A DNA stretch of 64,000 nt from Cristatella mucedo (taxonomy: Eukaryota; Bryozoa; Phylactolaemata; Cristatellidae), in the NCBI GenBank assembly GCA_009760855.2, contig WPIO01000037.1, forward strand, positions 197,501-261,500, written 5' to 3'. This document shows positions 1 to 11,366 of this stretch, piece after piece (the first letter of the stretch is position 1; each line of letters starts with the position of its first letter). The notes below the pieces were generated by a model. That model was not told where the DNA came from. It made no database searches and saw only the letters and a list, made by a program, of their open reading frames with translations. The position numbers and the translations under genes were made by a program.

Positions 1-2029
1 GGCAGAACGACGTGACTGCTTTCAGCGAACACGAGGCAGGCACTGGAACGAAAGAGCAGCAGCCGGTTGTGCACAACGACCCACGTGGGTGTCGATTTCG
101 GAGCCACAAGTTCGGAGGTCAGAGTTCGGAGATCGGCTTGGCTTCAAAAACAAAAACTTCCCGACATGACGCTAGGTATCATTCTTTCTTTCTAGTCATT
201 CTTTCTTGCTAGTGCAGCGATATCCCTTCCCGGTGTTTGCCGAAACAGAAGCCTGGTCAAACTGATTTTTACTGTCAAGCTGATTTTTATTTTTATTTTC
301 TACAACATTAATGTAGAACTAGCTTGCAGTAATAGCTGATGACAGCCCAGCACTAAACCCTTTCGACGTGGTAAGTTCTGTTCGCGTGGGTGGCATAGAA
401 GTATTGTCACGGCAACAGCACAATGGCAGCTAGTTCGACGGTGCCATTGCCAAGCCTTCTGGTACCTCACAGCTATCGCAGCTTACGGTCAAATTCCTGC
501 TGTCCCATAACACTTCTGATATGCACACCCCCCACCGACCTTGCAGACATCTCTTTAAGGCCTACCAGCAGCCAATATATCTCAATGCAGACTGTCTCTG
601 ACTGCCTCTATCCTTTAACCACGCAATCCCCTTATGTCGGCAACATGCATGTTATATGCCACAAGCACAATCAACAGTCTCTGTTCAACGAGGAGTCTCT
701 GTTCAAAGGGGGGGGGTCTCGCTCTTGTCCTTCAGGAAGACTACACATGAATACCGAGAGCTAAAGTACCTGTACATCATGTACACGTAGAGCCAAGCAA
801 TTGACGTGGCTGTTCTTGACTCCCATAGACAGACATACCAGCCACAGCGAGCGGCCCATGCCAACCCAGGCAGCGTTCACAGTCGGTCAAGACGTGCAAT
901 TGAAATGTTCACGAACTCAAAGAAACAAGCAAAATATGGTGGCAAAGGATGTGACCTCAACCATTAGCCACTGTGTGCTCTCACGGGTGTACTAACGAAC
1001 CGCAAGTAAAGAAATGAGGTGGATAGAACTGTATCGGTGCAACTGAAGAGGCAACCCCTTCTGCCGGCACAGCATCCCTTAGAATGACAGGGCGCCGCCG
1101 CTGAGCAGAGCTGCAGGAGGCTCTAGCGACCACGCTGGTCAGTGTGCCGATGCAATGCCGAGTCATAGACAGCTAAGCAGGGCTGGTCGTCGGGGCAGGA
1201 GAGCGTGGCGATGGCAGACAGCCGATGGATGACAATGCTGCGTGGTTCAAATATAGGTAGGGCAGAGAGATTCTTGCCACTGTTCGAATTCAACGGTGGG
1301 ACTTGTAGACTTCTGGAATCCACGACCGACACTAATCACCAGATGCCCTCTCCCTTGCTGGCTCGCTTGCAGTAAAAGGCGGCAGGCAGGCAACAAGGCA
1401 GGCAGGGGAGACAACTGAGAGGAAGCGCTGGCACGTACCAACAACACTCGATACTTGAATATGCGGCAGCAAGTCCCAAGGCACCGGCTACAGCAATCTG
1501 AAAAGGGCGAACTAAGCAAGCAGTGCTCGAGACGAGCACATTCTCAGCAGAGGTCGCTGTCAGCACGGACTGCTGTTGTACCTGAGCGCATGCATGCTAA
1601 CGACTTCTGAGTCAAACCAGGCAGCTGCCGAGTCGCGGTAGCATCGACTGGGCAGCCACGAAAGGCAGCACTAAACTGAGTGTGCGGTCAAGGTCAATGA
1701 ACTAGCAACTGCCCTACGAGAAGCGCTGTCGTGAGTGCTAAGTGCTAAGTGCTGTCGGTTCAAAGCGCAGAAGCAGAATTGGCCACTGATAGGCAGATGC
1801 ACGAGTGTGCTCGTGCATCCACACCGGATATGGCAGCGAAGCAGTGCAAATTAAGAGACGAATGCACACAAGCATACAAACAAAAAGGCCGGCAGAGCAT
1901 CGACTAACAGCACCGGGTGAAAATAGCGCGCATCACATTAGCACCAGCTGCTTCAGAGCGCCAGCTGCAGCCCAAAGACCTGCCTCTGTTTCCAGCTCTG
2001 ATCCCGGCTAAATGATATTCACAGCTAGA
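1..2029. other. Gene-poor sequence, nothing recognised
   Basis: Both strands hold only short open frames (up to about 113 codons at 423-764 on +) with no motif or splice context that I recognise. A small run of 8-base repeats (agtgctaa type) lies near 1735-1752. No clear promoter, RNA gene or transposon end is visible. Confidence 0.5.
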
Positions 2030-2762
2030 CACCCACGTTTTTACGTTGTACTAGAATGGTCTCCCTCAATTCCTTGCAGCACCTCGTTCAAGGTAGTAGT
2101 CACTAGTGACATTGTCCTGAAGTTCATATTTCAATCAAAGAAGACAACTAGTCCTATGGACCCTATTCCCACTGTCCTGTCCCTACGTTGCATTGATCTG
2201 CTGCTGCCATGCATAACTAACATCATTAATATGTCATTTGCCTCAGGTCATGTCCAAGCACCTTTCAAAAAGGCTGTAGTCAGGCCACTTCTCAAGAAAG
2301 CTACACTAGACCAAGAGAACTTGAGCAACTACCGCCCAGCCTCCTTTCTACCATTCCTATCAAAGACACTGGAACGAGTCGTGGCAGACCAGCTGAACTC
2401 ATATATCGAAACTTCAAACCTTGCTAGTAAGTTCCAGTCTGGTTTTAGAGCTAATCCCTCCACAGAGTCAGCACTGCTTCGGGTGTATAGCGACCTACTT
2501 AGGAAAGCAGACATGGGTGGAGTATCTCTGCTTGATTTGCTCGATCTTTCGGCACCTTTTGATACTATTGATCACCAAGTCCTTCTGGAGCGCCTCTCAT
2601 CTCGCCTGAGCATCACTGACACTGCTATGCAATGGTTCAGGTCCTATCTCAGTGGGAGACTACCGAGTATTGATGTGAATGGACAATGATCATCCGAAGA
2701 ACCTCTGAAATATGAGGTACCTCAAGGATCTGTGCTTGGTCCAGATCTTTTCACGGTTTATA

Positions 2763-2828
<66 letters not shown>

Positions 2829-3962
2829 CCGATGCGATTGCCAAGCACAATTTAGGCTTTCCCTTCTATGCTGATGACACTCAGTTGAGCCTTTGCTTCC
2901 ATTCCTCGCAGCCCTCCAGCAGGTCGAATTCTCTCAGCTCCCTTGCTGCATGTATTGATGACATCCGCAAATGGATGGCAGCAAATTTTCTTAAAATGAA
3001 TGATGATAAAACTAACTTACTAGTTTTGGGCAAACCAAGTACGATTCAGAAATGTGAAAGGCTAACACTCAAAATCGGCTGTGCCTGCCTATCTCCTGTT
3101 GAATATGCACGAAATCTAGGTGTCATGCTCCCAAGTGACCTATCGTTTGACGACCAGATCAGCTCCACAATCAAGTCTGCCTGCTTTCAGCTCCATAACA
3201 TTGCTAAAATTCGGGCTTGTTTAGACAGGGATACCACATCTAAGTTGGTCCATACATTCGTGACATCCCGTCTTGACTTCTGTAACTCACTTCTTGCTGG
3301 TCTACTGGCCTGTGCACTCAGGCGCTAACAGCTGGTGCTAAACTCTGCAGCTAGGCTTGTCTATCGTGAGCGTCGCAGTTGCCACGTCACACCACTTCTC
3401 GCCGACCTGCACTGACTCCCAGTGAAGCAACGGATCAACAGCTTCAAGGTTTTGTCACTCACTTTTATGTCCCTTTGTTCTTTGGCTCCAGCCAACCTAT
3501 CAGATCTACTGCCTCACTAGGCAAAGCAACGTACCACCTGCTTTTCGGAATCTAACCATTTACCTATACTTAATACAAATCTCGATTCTTTTGGAGACGG
3601 TCCCTTTAGTTTGTATGCTCCCAAAACCTGGAACTCACTCCTGACTTCTGTCACGACATCCCTTAACTTGACCACATTTAAAAAGAAACTAAAACGCACC
3701 CATTTATGACAGCATTTAGTGGCCCCTACGATTCATCCTTCATGTGCTTATGCGTGCTGACACTGTTGCATGCTGCCACTAACCATACTTGCATGCTGAC
3801 CCTGAGCATGTCACCCCTAACCATGCTATTCTTGCTGTTTATCAAGCATGATATCACTCACCATTCGATCGTGTTTCCTTTGCAACAAATTTAAAGGGCC
3901 TACAAACAGATGGAGTTCTTTGAGGGTACTTTATCAGGTATGTTATTATTATTCTATTATTA
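2030..3962 (+). mobile_element. L2/CR1-superfamily LINE, 5'-truncated, reverse transcriptase to 3' end
   Basis: The + strand encodes a LINE reverse transcriptase. Visible in order are the block LSNYRPASFLPFLSKTLE (about 2322), the palm block LSAPFDTIDHQVLLERL (about 2548), VPQGSVLGP (about 2718) and the catalytic YADDTQL (about 2866), followed by the conserved C-terminal region with NSAARLV and LHWLP-type motifs. The endonuclease half is absent, so the copy is 5'-truncated. The 3' UTR runs through a conserved sequence ending in a (TTA)n tail near 3940-3962. Stops lie near 2687, 3327 and 3413, and other copies in this window read through at the first two, so the copy is dead. A (CT)n tract interrupts the palm domain in frame. 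Block order and spacing match the L2 clade best; CR1 proper is the alternative. Confidence 0.9.
2763..2826 (+). repeat. (CT)n microsatellite inside the LINE reverse transcriptase
   Basis: A run of about 32 CT units, with one TTT break, sits between the codons for FTVY and LADAIAKH. The copy at 49.3 kb has a short TCTCCCTCTT stretch at the same place, so the tract probably grew from that seed. It keeps the reading frame and would add about 20 Leu/Ser residues to the palm domain. Confidence 0.95.
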
Positions 3963-4566
3963 TTACCAAAAAGACTCATCACTCGATTACACTCTGTCTG
4001 CAGGTCAGCTTCGAAACTGCGGACTGGCTACACTCGTGCAAGCATGGTCGGACTCGTGCAAGCATGCTCGGACATGCTAGAGAACGATGGTCAACTTCAA
4101 GTATCACCGAGACTTGGCGACCTTCCTTAGTCGAAGGACCTTGCAGTCAACCGTCGGCTCCACTCCAATCAGCTTTGAACGCCTGAATCCTAATGACCCA
4201 GCTGATCACCTGATCTCTTGCCGTACACAGCGTGCCCGGCCAGGCCAAGGCACAGAGAGTGGCAGCAATTGATTGGCGAAAACTGGTGGTCGAAGGTGGT
4301 TGCAAGCAGATGGCTTACTTGCCTTTCTGCTCTCAGCTGACACGTGCTAGATCAAGTATGGCCGATATAAATGCTGCACGGCTGCAAGGTGGAAGCAATC
4401 GGTATGGGCACGGCGACCACTAGGAGACAGACAGACAGGCAGTACACAGCACAAGTGTTTGAAGTGATCTCACAAGGCAGCAACGAGAGAGTAAAGAAAA
4501 ATGCAGCTATGAGGATGACCTATCCTTGCTGCCGAAAAGTGTTGGCTGCAGTAAAGCATCTCACTA

Positions 4567-4606
<40 letters not shown>

Positions 4607-5727
4607 CGAGTCACTACCGCCTTAGGATTAATAACTGTATCGGAGGCTGGCTCGAGATAATAATAACAATAATAATGCACTTAATAAAGCGCTCTCAGAG
4701 AACTCAATCTCTTTCTAGACGCATTACATTTGCTGCAAAGGTATCAAGCACAAGCAGCACTCACTTTCTTAAGTTTACCGACTGCCCAATCCGAGTGACT
4801 GACTAATCCAATCGACCGTTGCCACAGGCGAGTCCAGTAATTATTTTTTAGCAATGGCTGATCTTGCCTAACATGCCGTGCATAGCAGATGTTGAGTACC
4901 GTGGCTCAGAGAAAGCAGCACCGTGATTAACCAACCCAATTGCACACAGCTTCCGAGTAGAGAAAGGCAAATTCCGAAGACAGAAAAGGTGCCCCAGATA
5001 AACGCGAGCCCCACAATGCTTCGTGGAGAGGGGAGAGGCAGGGAATAAGCAAGCTGTGAATGCATACTGCTTGCGAAGCATCACGTAAGTTGAAGTGCAA
5101 AATGGTCTAACCAACGCCTGCATGCAAGCACCACCTGCAGGCTGGTGCTGCACACACAGCACCAGCAACAGCATCAGCTACAGCAGCAAGTCCAGCACTG
5201 CAAACGTGACCCGATGGCTGCAGACTAACAGAGCCTTGGCACGAGAGCAGATCGCGCCTGCCTACGCCAGCGGCAGAGCGATGATGGACTTACACTGTCA
5301 TGACCTCCATCTGACAGGTGTTGAGAGACCAGGAGCTGAGGCTTGCCGCATACACTACGACCGAAACCACGCCTGCCTGCACTTGTCAGCATCACCTGCC
5401 ATCACCAGCCATGACAGTGCCATACAGCCGGATGACAGTGGGTTACATCTGCAAGGTCGGAGAGCAAAGGTTAACCGTGAGAGGCCAGAAGATGCAGTAG
5501 AGCTTTAGCAGAACACATAATGCAAGTATGCCCACCAGCAGATCCAGACCCCAGAGGATAACACCTCATTTCAAACGAAGCCATTACGTGATAGACACTG
5601 GCTAGTCACTTTCAGCGACCGTATTCGTGACTAAGTAAAAATTAATACATGCATGCTAAATTGTCCGGAGCAAAAGAATCAACTGAAAGTGCGAATGTAT
5701 ACTTACCGGCAAATATATATATATATA
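3963..5727. other. Intergenic sequence with one LINE end and a (CT)n tract
   Basis: No gene is recognised. The longest frame (5095-5508, +, 137 codons) has no known motif and no convincing splice context. A (CT)n tract lies at 4572-4603, and a LINE 3' end at 4657-4742 is listed separately. Confidence 0.5.
4657..4742 (-). mobile_element. L2 LINE 3'-terminal fragment
   Basis: The sequence begins with (ATA)n repeats and continues AATGCACTTAATAAAGCGCT..., which is the reverse complement of the LINE 3' end seen at 3.9 and 55.9 kb. Only about 85 bases remain, a severe 5' truncation typical of LINE insertion. Confidence 0.85.
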
Positions 5728-5912
5728 TTTTTCCTCAACCTTATATATATATATATACATATATATATACATATATATTTATAAGGTTGAGGAAAAAGTT
5801 CGTATGCTGTGATAAAATAATTATTTTAATAAACAATTATTAAATTGTCTGTTTAATATATTAATAAATCATTATTCAAACATGGCACACGAAATGTTTC
5901 CTCAACCTTATA
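5728..5912. repeat. AT-rich palindrome with a third copy of its arm
   Basis: An 18-base arm at 5728-5745 (TTTTTCCTCAACCTTATA) is perfectly inverted at 5780-5797, separated by an alternating AT/ATAC core. A third copy of 16 bases of the same arm lies in direct orientation at 5897-5912, after an AT-rich stretch. The arrangement resembles a short non-autonomous inverted-repeat element or a palindrome with a tandem remnant. No target duplication is evident. Confidence 0.75.
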
Positions 5913-5957
5913 CAGTAGGTCATGGGTCAGCGAGTATATAACATACGTTGTGTGTGC

Positions 5958-5960
<3 letters not shown>

Positions 5961-6008
<48 letters not shown>
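5961..6008. repeat. (TG)n microsatellite
   Basis: This is an essentially pure TG run of about 24 units. The flanks are not repetitive. Confidence 0.98.
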
Positions 6009-6012
<4 letters not shown>

Positions 6013-6229
6013 CGCATGCTCAAACTCGTGCATACACAAATGAGTACATTTGTACGTTTGCAGACATGCAGATGTGCAGTGCCACCACACTACGTCAGTA
6101 GCACGCACCCTCTAACAATTGGAAAGTAGAATACAATATGTGAAACGGGTAGATGTGCATCTATTCAACAAGAGCTTCTCTCAATGTGCAAAGCAGAGGT
6201 GCTTGGCGGCAGTGATGGTAATAATGTAT

Positions 6230-6905
6230 CTGCCTGGTGTCTCAAGAAAACTAAATCTCTTTTAATTCTCTAAGCACAGGCTGCACAGGCTGCAAAGGAA
6301 GCTTATCAAATGATTGGTGATGATAACGTGCAGGATTTCAGCAAGGCGGAATAATGGGAAATTCAGATTGATTGAGTCAATCCAGGACGAACGGGTTGGT
6401 TTTAGCTTGTTTAAAGTGATGACCTCAGCGACTCTGGCGATGGCAGTCAATAGAGACTTTTTTGTACTTTTTAGGTGATGGCAGTCGATTGATGGTGATG
6501 GCAGTGGATAGAGATGTCGATGTACTTTTTAGGTGCATAGAATCTGGAAAATCGATTTGTAAAGGATTTAAGGTTGGCTACGGCCACAGGTAGGTAATCG
6601 AACCGAGTTAGAGAGAAATGATGGTGAGGAGCATGTGACATGCTAGGAACACTGATGAGCGAGCAAGTAGTTCAGCTAGGCAAGCTGGAGCACATGAATG
6701 AAAGAAGAGACCGAAGATTGAGTGACCGGCCCTTGAAGTCGATGGATGCGCTGCTGCTCGACGGGAAGCCATTGAGAGAGCTGGAGAAAAGCAATGCAAG
6801 TGTGGCTGCTGTGACGCTCACGACAGACAAGCATAGCTGAAGAGTTTTGCACCGTCTGCAGGCGCATTATTGCATAGGCAGAAAACCTGCAAAGAGTGAG
6901 TCAAA
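6230..6905 (-). mobile_element. Old, decayed L2 LINE copy
   Basis: The minus strand resembles the C-terminal and 3' part of the LINE at low identity. 6690-6905 matches the reverse complement of the region coding for NSAARLV...LHWLPVKQ (compare 45.9-46.0 kb), and 6245-6320 resembles the 3' UTR. A local duplication containing GTACTTTTTAGGTG lies within it (about 6431-6533). Divergence suggests an old copy, and the inner boundaries are uncertain. Confidence 0.55.
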
Positions 6906-7096
6906 GAAGCCTCCTCCCCGGGTTGTTGCAAGTGCATGGACCAAGTTGACTGAGGTAACCTTGTGTAAATGCACCCGAATTTCGCAATACTACATAGCTG
7001 AACGTTGGGAGATTTGACCGTGGACCCGACGATGTCAGCTAGCATAAAAGCCATTCTTGTGTGTCAGCTAGCCTAAAAGTCACTAAGTCATTCTTT

Positions 7097-7272
7097 GGTG
7101 AGCCGCGATGGCATACTAGGTAAGGCGGTTGCTTTTCACGACCAGCTGTGCAGGATCCTCAATGGCTGCTGCAAGTGGTGGCGACAGCCGTAGAGGCTCT
7201 TCAGTCGCTATACAAAAGCGACTGAAAGAATCAGCTAGTATACAAAATAATCAGCTAGTATTTTTTTTATTC
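7097..7272 (+). mobile_element. tRNA-derived SINE (family A)
   Basis: The copy starts with the head GTGAGCCGCGATGGCATACT, a tRNA A-box-like segment, followed by TAAGGCGGTTGC. It then has the body shared by all family members (GGCGACAGCCGTAGAGGCTC) and the 3' part with GCTATACAAAAG and CAGCTAGTATT. The B box is degraded here compared with the copy at 11.4 kb. A short duplication of the 3' end is present. Confidence 0.85.
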
Positions 7273-7522
7273 TGGAACAGGACACTCAGATTCCATGCAA
7301 AGGCTACATGGCATATATATATGGGCCGAGCCCATTCTGAGGGCTAGGCTTTCCAGTTTCCTAATGACAATAGATGCACAGAAACTCTGGGCTCGCATAC
7401 AAGTCCAAGCTCAGACGAGAAATGACAACGGTTGCTAGAATCGAGGATTTTAAGCTCTGGGCTATAATGGTTACATAAAGTGCTCCATCCTCAGATTATC
7501 TAGGACTTTACAAATTAGTTTC

Positions 7523-7664
7523 CCCTAACCATGTTTTTCCTGTTGTTTATTGAGCATGTTACCGCTAATCATTCGATCGTGCTTCCTTTGCAGCATATGT
7601 AAAGTGCCTAGACAGAGATTGAGTTATCTGAGGGTGCTATATCGAATGCATTATTATTATTATG
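7523..7664 (+). mobile_element. L2 LINE 3'-terminal fragment
   Basis: This matches the LINE 3' UTR (CCCTAACCATG..., then GTAAAGTGCCTAGACAGAGA) and ends in (ATT)n. Confidence 0.85.
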
Positions 7665-7789
7665 TGATACTGACACCATCCCACCCCTTACTTCAGCTCA
7701 GATTCCATTTGTGAGTACTCAGCCCTTTGGGGCTTCGATTGCTTTCATTCGTGACCCAGGAAGATGGTCAAGTTCACAAAACTAACCAT

Positions 7790-7978
7790 ATTACATGCTG
7801 ACTCTGTGCATGCCACTTCTAACAATGTCAGGCTTGATGACATTGCGAATGTTACCACTAATCATTTGACCATAAGTTCTTCACAGCATCTGTAAAGTAC
7901 ATTGAAAGAGGTTCAGTTGTATGAGGATGCAATACAAACGTATTAATAATAATATTGTTATTATCATTAGAATCCTAG
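7790..7978 (+). mobile_element. Older L2 LINE 3'-terminal fragment
   Basis: It is a diverged second copy of the LINE 3' UTR, with landmarks in the expected order: CATGCTGACTCTGTGCATG, then GTAAAGTACATTGAAAGAGG, then CAATACAAACGTATT and an (AAT/ATT)n tail. It is less similar to the main family than the neighbouring copy. Confidence 0.75.
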
Positions 7979-8679
7979 TCAAGAGGCACTCTAACACTAA
8001 GAACATCTCTAGAGCTCTAATCCTTTCTTTTACTGACGAAATGTTATTGAAAACAGATGCTACCCGGTTCACCCCAAACAAACACGTACACACAACACCC
8101 TACACAACACAGCAGTTTAGCAATGATGCCGGCATTCCATTCTAACGGCCACTGCAGTGAGTATGCGTTGGTTGGGCTCGGCCAGCCAACGTAATGAAAC
8201 GGCAGCCACAGAACTGAAAAAGATAAGACACGTGGAAAGGAGGAAGACGGAGAAACAAACGAGCATAAAGAGCAAACCAATGATCAGCAGCCACGCACAC
8301 ACACGTGCACACATGCACGTCTAATAAAAAATTTAACACGAAAGGCGACAATCCGTGCAAGATTACAAAAGCAACCTAGGCTGAGATCAACATTGTGTTC
8401 CAAGACTGGCAGCCAGCCAGCATAAGGGCAGTGCAAACGACAAGCGGACGACAATTTGTTGCTAACAGCAGAGAGGAAAGCAGCAGAGAAAGCAGGTGAC
8501 AAAGATTCGGCGTCCAGAAGAAGACATCGATGTACATCGATGGAATTCCACGGTAACTGGGGCAGCATAAAACAACAAGTCACTCTCCATTGCTGGCAAC
8601 ATCGTTGTTTACCAAGCTGATAATCCCCAAGGACAGGGACCATCTTTTTTTCCAGCGGGTCCATGAATAAGCATAAGCC
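7979..8679. other. No gene recognised
   Basis: Several overlapping short minus-strand frames exist (up to 126 codons at 8284-8664), but none carries a recognisable motif. A short (CA)n patch lies near 8296-8315. Confidence 0.45.
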
Positions 8680-9038
8680 ATAGCCCGGAGGCCAAAGGGC
8701 ACGCCGAACGACGATCGAGGCGCTGTTCGGGAACCGCCGAGCGTGGCCCCGAAATCGCGTTGTTTTTCTATGGTTTATTTTCGGCCGCCAAAGGCGAGGT
8801 AATGAAAAGATGAACTCTCAACCGCTGCACGGATTTTAAACCTTGCCGGCCTTGCTTTTATTCGAAAATCTGTCATCATCAGTGACATACTAGACCGATA
8901 CGGTTGCCAAGGGCGCCCTAGTAAGGCGGACCCCAGCCGGGTGGAGATGTACGTCAGGTACTGGAGGGCTCAGTGCTGGAGCCGCGCCGCCTCGACGGCT
9001 TGAAAACAACAGATAAACAAAACAAAACAAAACAACAT
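8680..9038 (+). repeat. Possible unclassified interspersed repeat with an (AAAAC)n tail
   Basis: A GC-rich body of about 330 bases ends abruptly in CCTCGACGGCTTGAAAACAA and then repeated AAAAC units at about 9010-9035. A body with a short A-rich tandem tail is typical of a retroposed SINE or a LINE 3' end. No other copy lies in the window and no A/B boxes are certain, so the assignment is tentative. Confidence 0.35.
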
Positions 9039-9484
9039 AAGCAGTGACGATCTGCCTTAGCACATCGCAGCCAAAATCAGACTTAGCAGAAGAATATTAC
9101 CTTAGGCTAGCTGACCTCCAAGCATAGCTAGCTCTCTAAAGGAGGTTCCATGCTGAGCGGAAGTCTCACGGACAGCACGCGCACGTGTCTTGTGCTCTGG
9201 GCGGCCTTGTCTACCGGATATTCCTTTGGCGTGTTTCCCCATCCGGCAGCCAATCCGCCGTAGAGGCTTGATAGCACCGCGCGTACTTGGCGCACAGCCT
9301 ACTGGCTACCGCGGCCGCCGGCTACATCGGCTCGGTGCGCCAACGTCTTACGCTCCAGCCTTCTGGTACTTTAGGACTCGTTTATGATTTGCTTGCTGCG
9401 ATAGACTAAATTTTGCTCGTAGCTTCTAAGGGTCACCCGATTCTCTGCGAGGGTATCTACGGTGGGGCAGAATCCACGTATATC
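9039..9484. other. No gene recognised
   Basis: The stretch has mixed composition. The only frame of note is 9190-9387 (+), 65 codons without motif. Confidence 0.4.
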
Positions 9485-9567
9485 TTATGCCAAGTGCCTA
9501 GAAAGAGATTTAATTCTCCGAGGGTGCAGAAAGATCTATTATTATTATTATTGTTATTATCATCATA
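9485..9567 (+). mobile_element. L2 LINE 3' tail
   Basis: CCAAGTGCCTAGAAAGAGAT is followed by TTCTCCGAGGGTGC and a mixed (ATT)n tail. About 80 bases of the LINE 3' end survive. Confidence 0.8.
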
Positions 9568-9909
9568 ACACGCCAACTCTAACTAGTATGCACGCCACGG
9601 TGGCTCTCGTACGGGTTCACACAACAATTCCTAGGCAGCATGTTGCATGTCACGTGTTGCATGCTGACGGTTCTACTTCGTGCTTCATATCGAATTCATT
9701 GATGCTTTTTGCGCATGGCACTTTTGCGTTCGTGTGCGCAGACCTACGCTGTGCCTAGACAAAGTGCCTTGCAGGGTGTGCGGCAGCTGCGCATGCAGCC
9801 CTTACATCGAAACGGCGATTCCCTTTTTATCACAGCGTGAGAGACGGCGACTAGAAAACGGCGGCACAGCCCAAAGGCTTTCGCTAAATGACAAGCGCCT
9901 AACCAGGGA

Positions 9910-10030
9910 TCAAAATGAGATTAGCTCGGAGGTAGTGCGCTTGCGGCTAAATACTCGTGTCATGAGCTCGAGTCCTGCGGCATAAGTGAAGCGCCTACGT
10001 AGAGCGTCAGTGCTTTTATGGCGCAGTACA
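9910..10030 (+). mobile_element. tRNA-headed SINE with an L2-like tail (family B)
   Basis: An A-box-like segment (TTAGCTCGGAGGTAGTGCGC, about 9931) is followed about 35 bases on by a B-box-like GAGCTCGAGTCCTGC. Directly after comes GTGAAGCGCCTACGTAGAG and GCGCAGTACAAATG, which resembles the 3' end of the L2 LINE (AAAGCGCCTAGAAAGAGAT...). Two other copies (29.7 and 40.5 kb) have the same order. It is inferred to be a SINE mobilised through the L2 machinery. Confidence 0.65.
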
Positions 10031-10039
10031 AATGAAGTA

Positions 10040-11366
10040 GATACGGGTATCTTAAGAAAGGTTCCTGAGCGATGATAGACCTACTCAGTGTTTTATTCGC
10101 CTTCATCCGCAATATACTTTCTAATGTATGCCTTTGCCAAACGCACTCGCAGACAGCTTAAAATTGCAACTCCAAGCCACCCGGTTAATGTTGAAGCAAA
10201 GGCCGTCAATCAGCCGCAGATTGTTATTTCGCCCAGTCACCTAATCATATCGTAAACTATTAGAATTAGGAATCACAACTGCATACGTTTAAATGTGAGG
10301 CATACCTCGTTTGCGTTTCGGAGTGGCCTGCTGCACGTCATGCGCTGGCTCTCGTAGCTTTTCGGGCGTTATCCTAAAGGGCCAAGCAAGCGGGATGCAG
10401 TGCGTCCGTAGGCCCAGTACTTCTGCCAATCAGCAGTAACCCATTATAAGATGACCATTATAATGGTCATCTGTTTTACTGTTTAGCAAGAGTCTTGCTG
10501 CCGCTGCGCATGCCTTATACTGTACGCGTGCGTACCTTATGAGAAACACCTGCGCAGCAATTGGTCAGCTACAGACCAGTACCACAAACATTTCATTTGG
10601 CAATAGCCAACTAGCCGGACATTAGAGCGACAACCGTTTGAGTTCTCACTGATAGCCAGTCATCCACGACTTAGCGAGTCGGGAATTTCCTGTAAGTTAC
10701 GATAACCTTGTCCCTGCGTTTTAACCTGAGAGCAAGGCGTTCGCAATGTACCACCCAGGTCGTGGTTTTTTAGTCCTGCATCCTGCAATTTTTCCTTGGC
10801 TACTGCCAGCGAGTTGATTGATTGTCGCTACACTTTTGCCTGTCGTCCACGTAACCGCCTTCTGACCTGGTGCTAAGCGTCGCAGCGCCGGCACGGTAAG
10901 GCGACGCGATCAATCAAACTATCGCTCTATTTTCTGGATCGTACTCGTTCGACTTTTTCCTTTCCATTTAGCGTGGCGGTCAAAGGTCAGACTACGGCTA
11001 GTTACGCCCGCGGCGATCATCAAAATATACTAACACTTCCGGGTGGGTTACTGGCGTCGCCAGTATCTTTCGGAAAAAGTCCTTGACCTTCAATAGGCTC
11101 CCACCTGCCTGCAACTGAATAACTGACTGCCGAATGCATTGACGAGTTATGGAGGTGATGACATGTGATGATGCAAGCGATTCGTCATTAGCCATTACCG
11201 ATATCACGATCACCCGCCCGTCAGTAGTAGTCGTACCGATGCGAATGCCTGAGTAGTGACGTATTCATGCACCAGCAAACTGTGGACTGATGCCGGCAAC
11301 AACGACCGGTTTCCCGATGCGGGTGCGGTTGAGTCTTGTGAGGAGCACCCCAGTAGTCGTAATGCT
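10040..11366. other. No gene recognised; one perfect palindrome
   Basis: Apart from the 24-base palindrome at 10449-10472, neither strand shows a frame longer than about 71 codons or a known repeat. Confidence 0.45.
10449..10472. repeat. Perfect 24-base palindrome
   Basis: AGATGACCATTA is immediately followed by its reverse complement TAATGGTCATCT, with no spacer. It could bind a dimeric regulator or be a chance event; nothing nearby explains it. Confidence 0.9.

Noticed and set aside
4232-4625. Short + frames ending in a Ser/Leu run
   Set aside because: They end in a (CT)n tract and show no conserved motif.
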